Shown one piece after another: positions 63,350 to 64,000 of a stretch of 64,000 nucleotides of DNA. Position 1 is the stretch's first letter, and every line of letters starts with the position of its first letter. The stretch is from Nitrosopumilus zosterae. Its GTDB lineage: Archaea; Thermoproteota; Nitrososphaeria; Nitrososphaerales; Nitrosopumilaceae. The translations under genes were made by a program, and so were the position numbers. Location: assembly GCF_025998175.1 (NCBI RefSeq), contig NZ_AP026695.1, forward strand, positions 62,001 through 126,000, in the 5' to 3' direction. The notes below the pieces were generated by a model. It made no database searches, had not been told where the DNA came from, and saw only the letters and a list, made by a program, of their open reading frames with translations.

Positions 63350-64000
63350 ATGACAACAAAAACTATCTTGATGATATTGCCAATTCTATGTGCAATTGCT
63401 CTATTGTTTACTCCGTCAACTGTATATGCTCATGCAGGACATAATCATGGTGGTGGTGGATGTTCAGATTGTAATCCACCTACATTAGGTGTTGATGCAA
63501 GTGGAAAAAGACAAGTTTCTGGAGGATTAACCATCAACGGTCAGACATTTGATGCAGAAGCATTCAAACAAGATCTTGATTCTCAAATTCTCCAAATTGG
63601 GGAACCTGTAGAGATCACACTAAAAATATATGATAATAGAGGATATAATGAACTAAAACATGTCGAGCTGAATCTGGGTTACGAGGAAAAACTCGTGTCT
63701 GGAGTAATGATTCCACATCATCCAGTTACCATAGAATGGAGTAAGACGTTTGATGGAAAAACTACTACAACTGTTTTTGACAAACAAAAACTACTCAAAG
63801 ATGTCAATGTTCAGGTTCTTGACAACAGTCCAATTATTGGTGTAAAGTTTAATTTTACACCTGTACAAAAATTTGACGCAAATACAATTGTCACAAAGAT
63901 CTGGGATCAAAAAAGAAATGCCAATACGAACTATTTCCATAACGCGCTAGACATAATCTCAAATAAACCTGCACCAGTTTTGGCAAATACTCTAAATTCT
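63350..64000 (+). CDS. His-rich secreted protein, 3' end outside window
   Basis: Open to the window edge (217 codons). Signal peptide from ATG 63350 (MTTKTILMILPILCAIALLF, STVYA cleavage), so the mature protein begins HAGHNHGGGGCSDCNPP: several His and two Cys at the very N terminus, suited to metal binding. The rest is beta-rich with IPHHPVTIEW and a later FHNALD segment. Starts at 63326 or 63338 are also possible. Function unknown; it continues the His-first surface set. Confidence 0.75.
   Translation, partial: MTTKTILMILPILCAIALLFTPSTVYAHAGHNHGGGGCSDCNPPTLGVDASGKRQVSGGLTINGQTFDAEAFKQDLDSQILQIGEPVEITLKIYDNRGYNELKHVELNLGYEEKLVSGVMIPHHPVTIEWSKTFDGKTTTTVFDKQKLLKDVNVQVLDNSPIIGVKFNFTPVQKFDANTIVTKIWDQKRNANTNYFHNALDIISNKPAPVLANTLNS

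Overview
The window is AT-rich, densely packed archaeal chromosome and almost certainly comes from an ammonia-oxidising Nitrososphaeria (Thaumarchaeota) of the Nitrosopumilus/Nitrosarchaeum type. Pointers are sn-glycerol-1-phosphate dehydrogenase (archaeal lipids), a proteasome beta subunit, the KH/beta-CASP nuclease aCPSF1, an archaeal SepF, pantoate kinase with phosphopantothenate synthetase, an A-type ATP synthase, an Amt ammonium transporter, plastocyanin-like cupredoxins and PEFG-CTERM surface proteins. Many genes have a TATA box about 25 bp before the start codon, as in leaderless archaeal transcripts. I found no tRNA, rRNA, CRISPR array, insertion sequence or prophage. No gene-free stretch exceeds 300 bp; the longest are 21357-21595 and 60387-60615.

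Layout. 1-9.5 kb: housekeeping genes (RtcA, cut by the window edge; NMN adenylyltransferase; class V aminotransferase; FKBP isomerase; G1P dehydrogenase; PsmB; aCPSF1; SepF; a PP-loop tRNA-thiolation-like enzyme; an M24 peptidase). 9.5-14.8 kb: a minus-strand coenzyme A operon (pantoate kinase, phosphopantothenate synthetase, PanB, CoaBC) followed by a 57-aa protein, a methyltransferase and a membrane-anchored protein. 14.9-25.7 kb: AbrB-PhoU regulator, NUDIX hydrolase, Lrp-type regulator, a MacB-like ABC operon, small membrane proteins, a UbiB kinase, Hsp20, a zincin-like protein and a cupredoxin. 25.9-28.4 kb: tmk-HD-pyrH nucleotide operon. 29.4-44.3 kb: energy and nitrogen genes: A-type ATP synthase in split blocks (C; I; E-A-B-D-small ORF-K), Amt, a Cas4-like protein, and divergent pyrI/pyrB.

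45-64 kb is the most unusual region: a cluster of secreted and surface proteins around a NikR-like regulator and a ZnuABC-type metal transporter. It includes a CopC-CopD-beta-propeller fusion, a PEFG-CTERM plastocyanin, a CFI-box protein, four paralogous proteins starting with HGxG after the signal peptide, and a tryptophan-rich 49-50-residue repeat used in pairs as a C-terminal module. Seven secreted proteins here are predicted to have histidine as the first mature residue, the arrangement that binds copper in CopC and in histidine-brace proteins. I propose a cell-surface copper (or other metal) handling system; this is inference from sequence and context.

The pieces fit an ammonia oxidiser: Amt brings in ammonium, copper proteins serve the copper-rich electron transport chain, the A-type ATP synthase uses the ion gradient, and the nucleotide, CoA and lipid genes are core biosynthesis.
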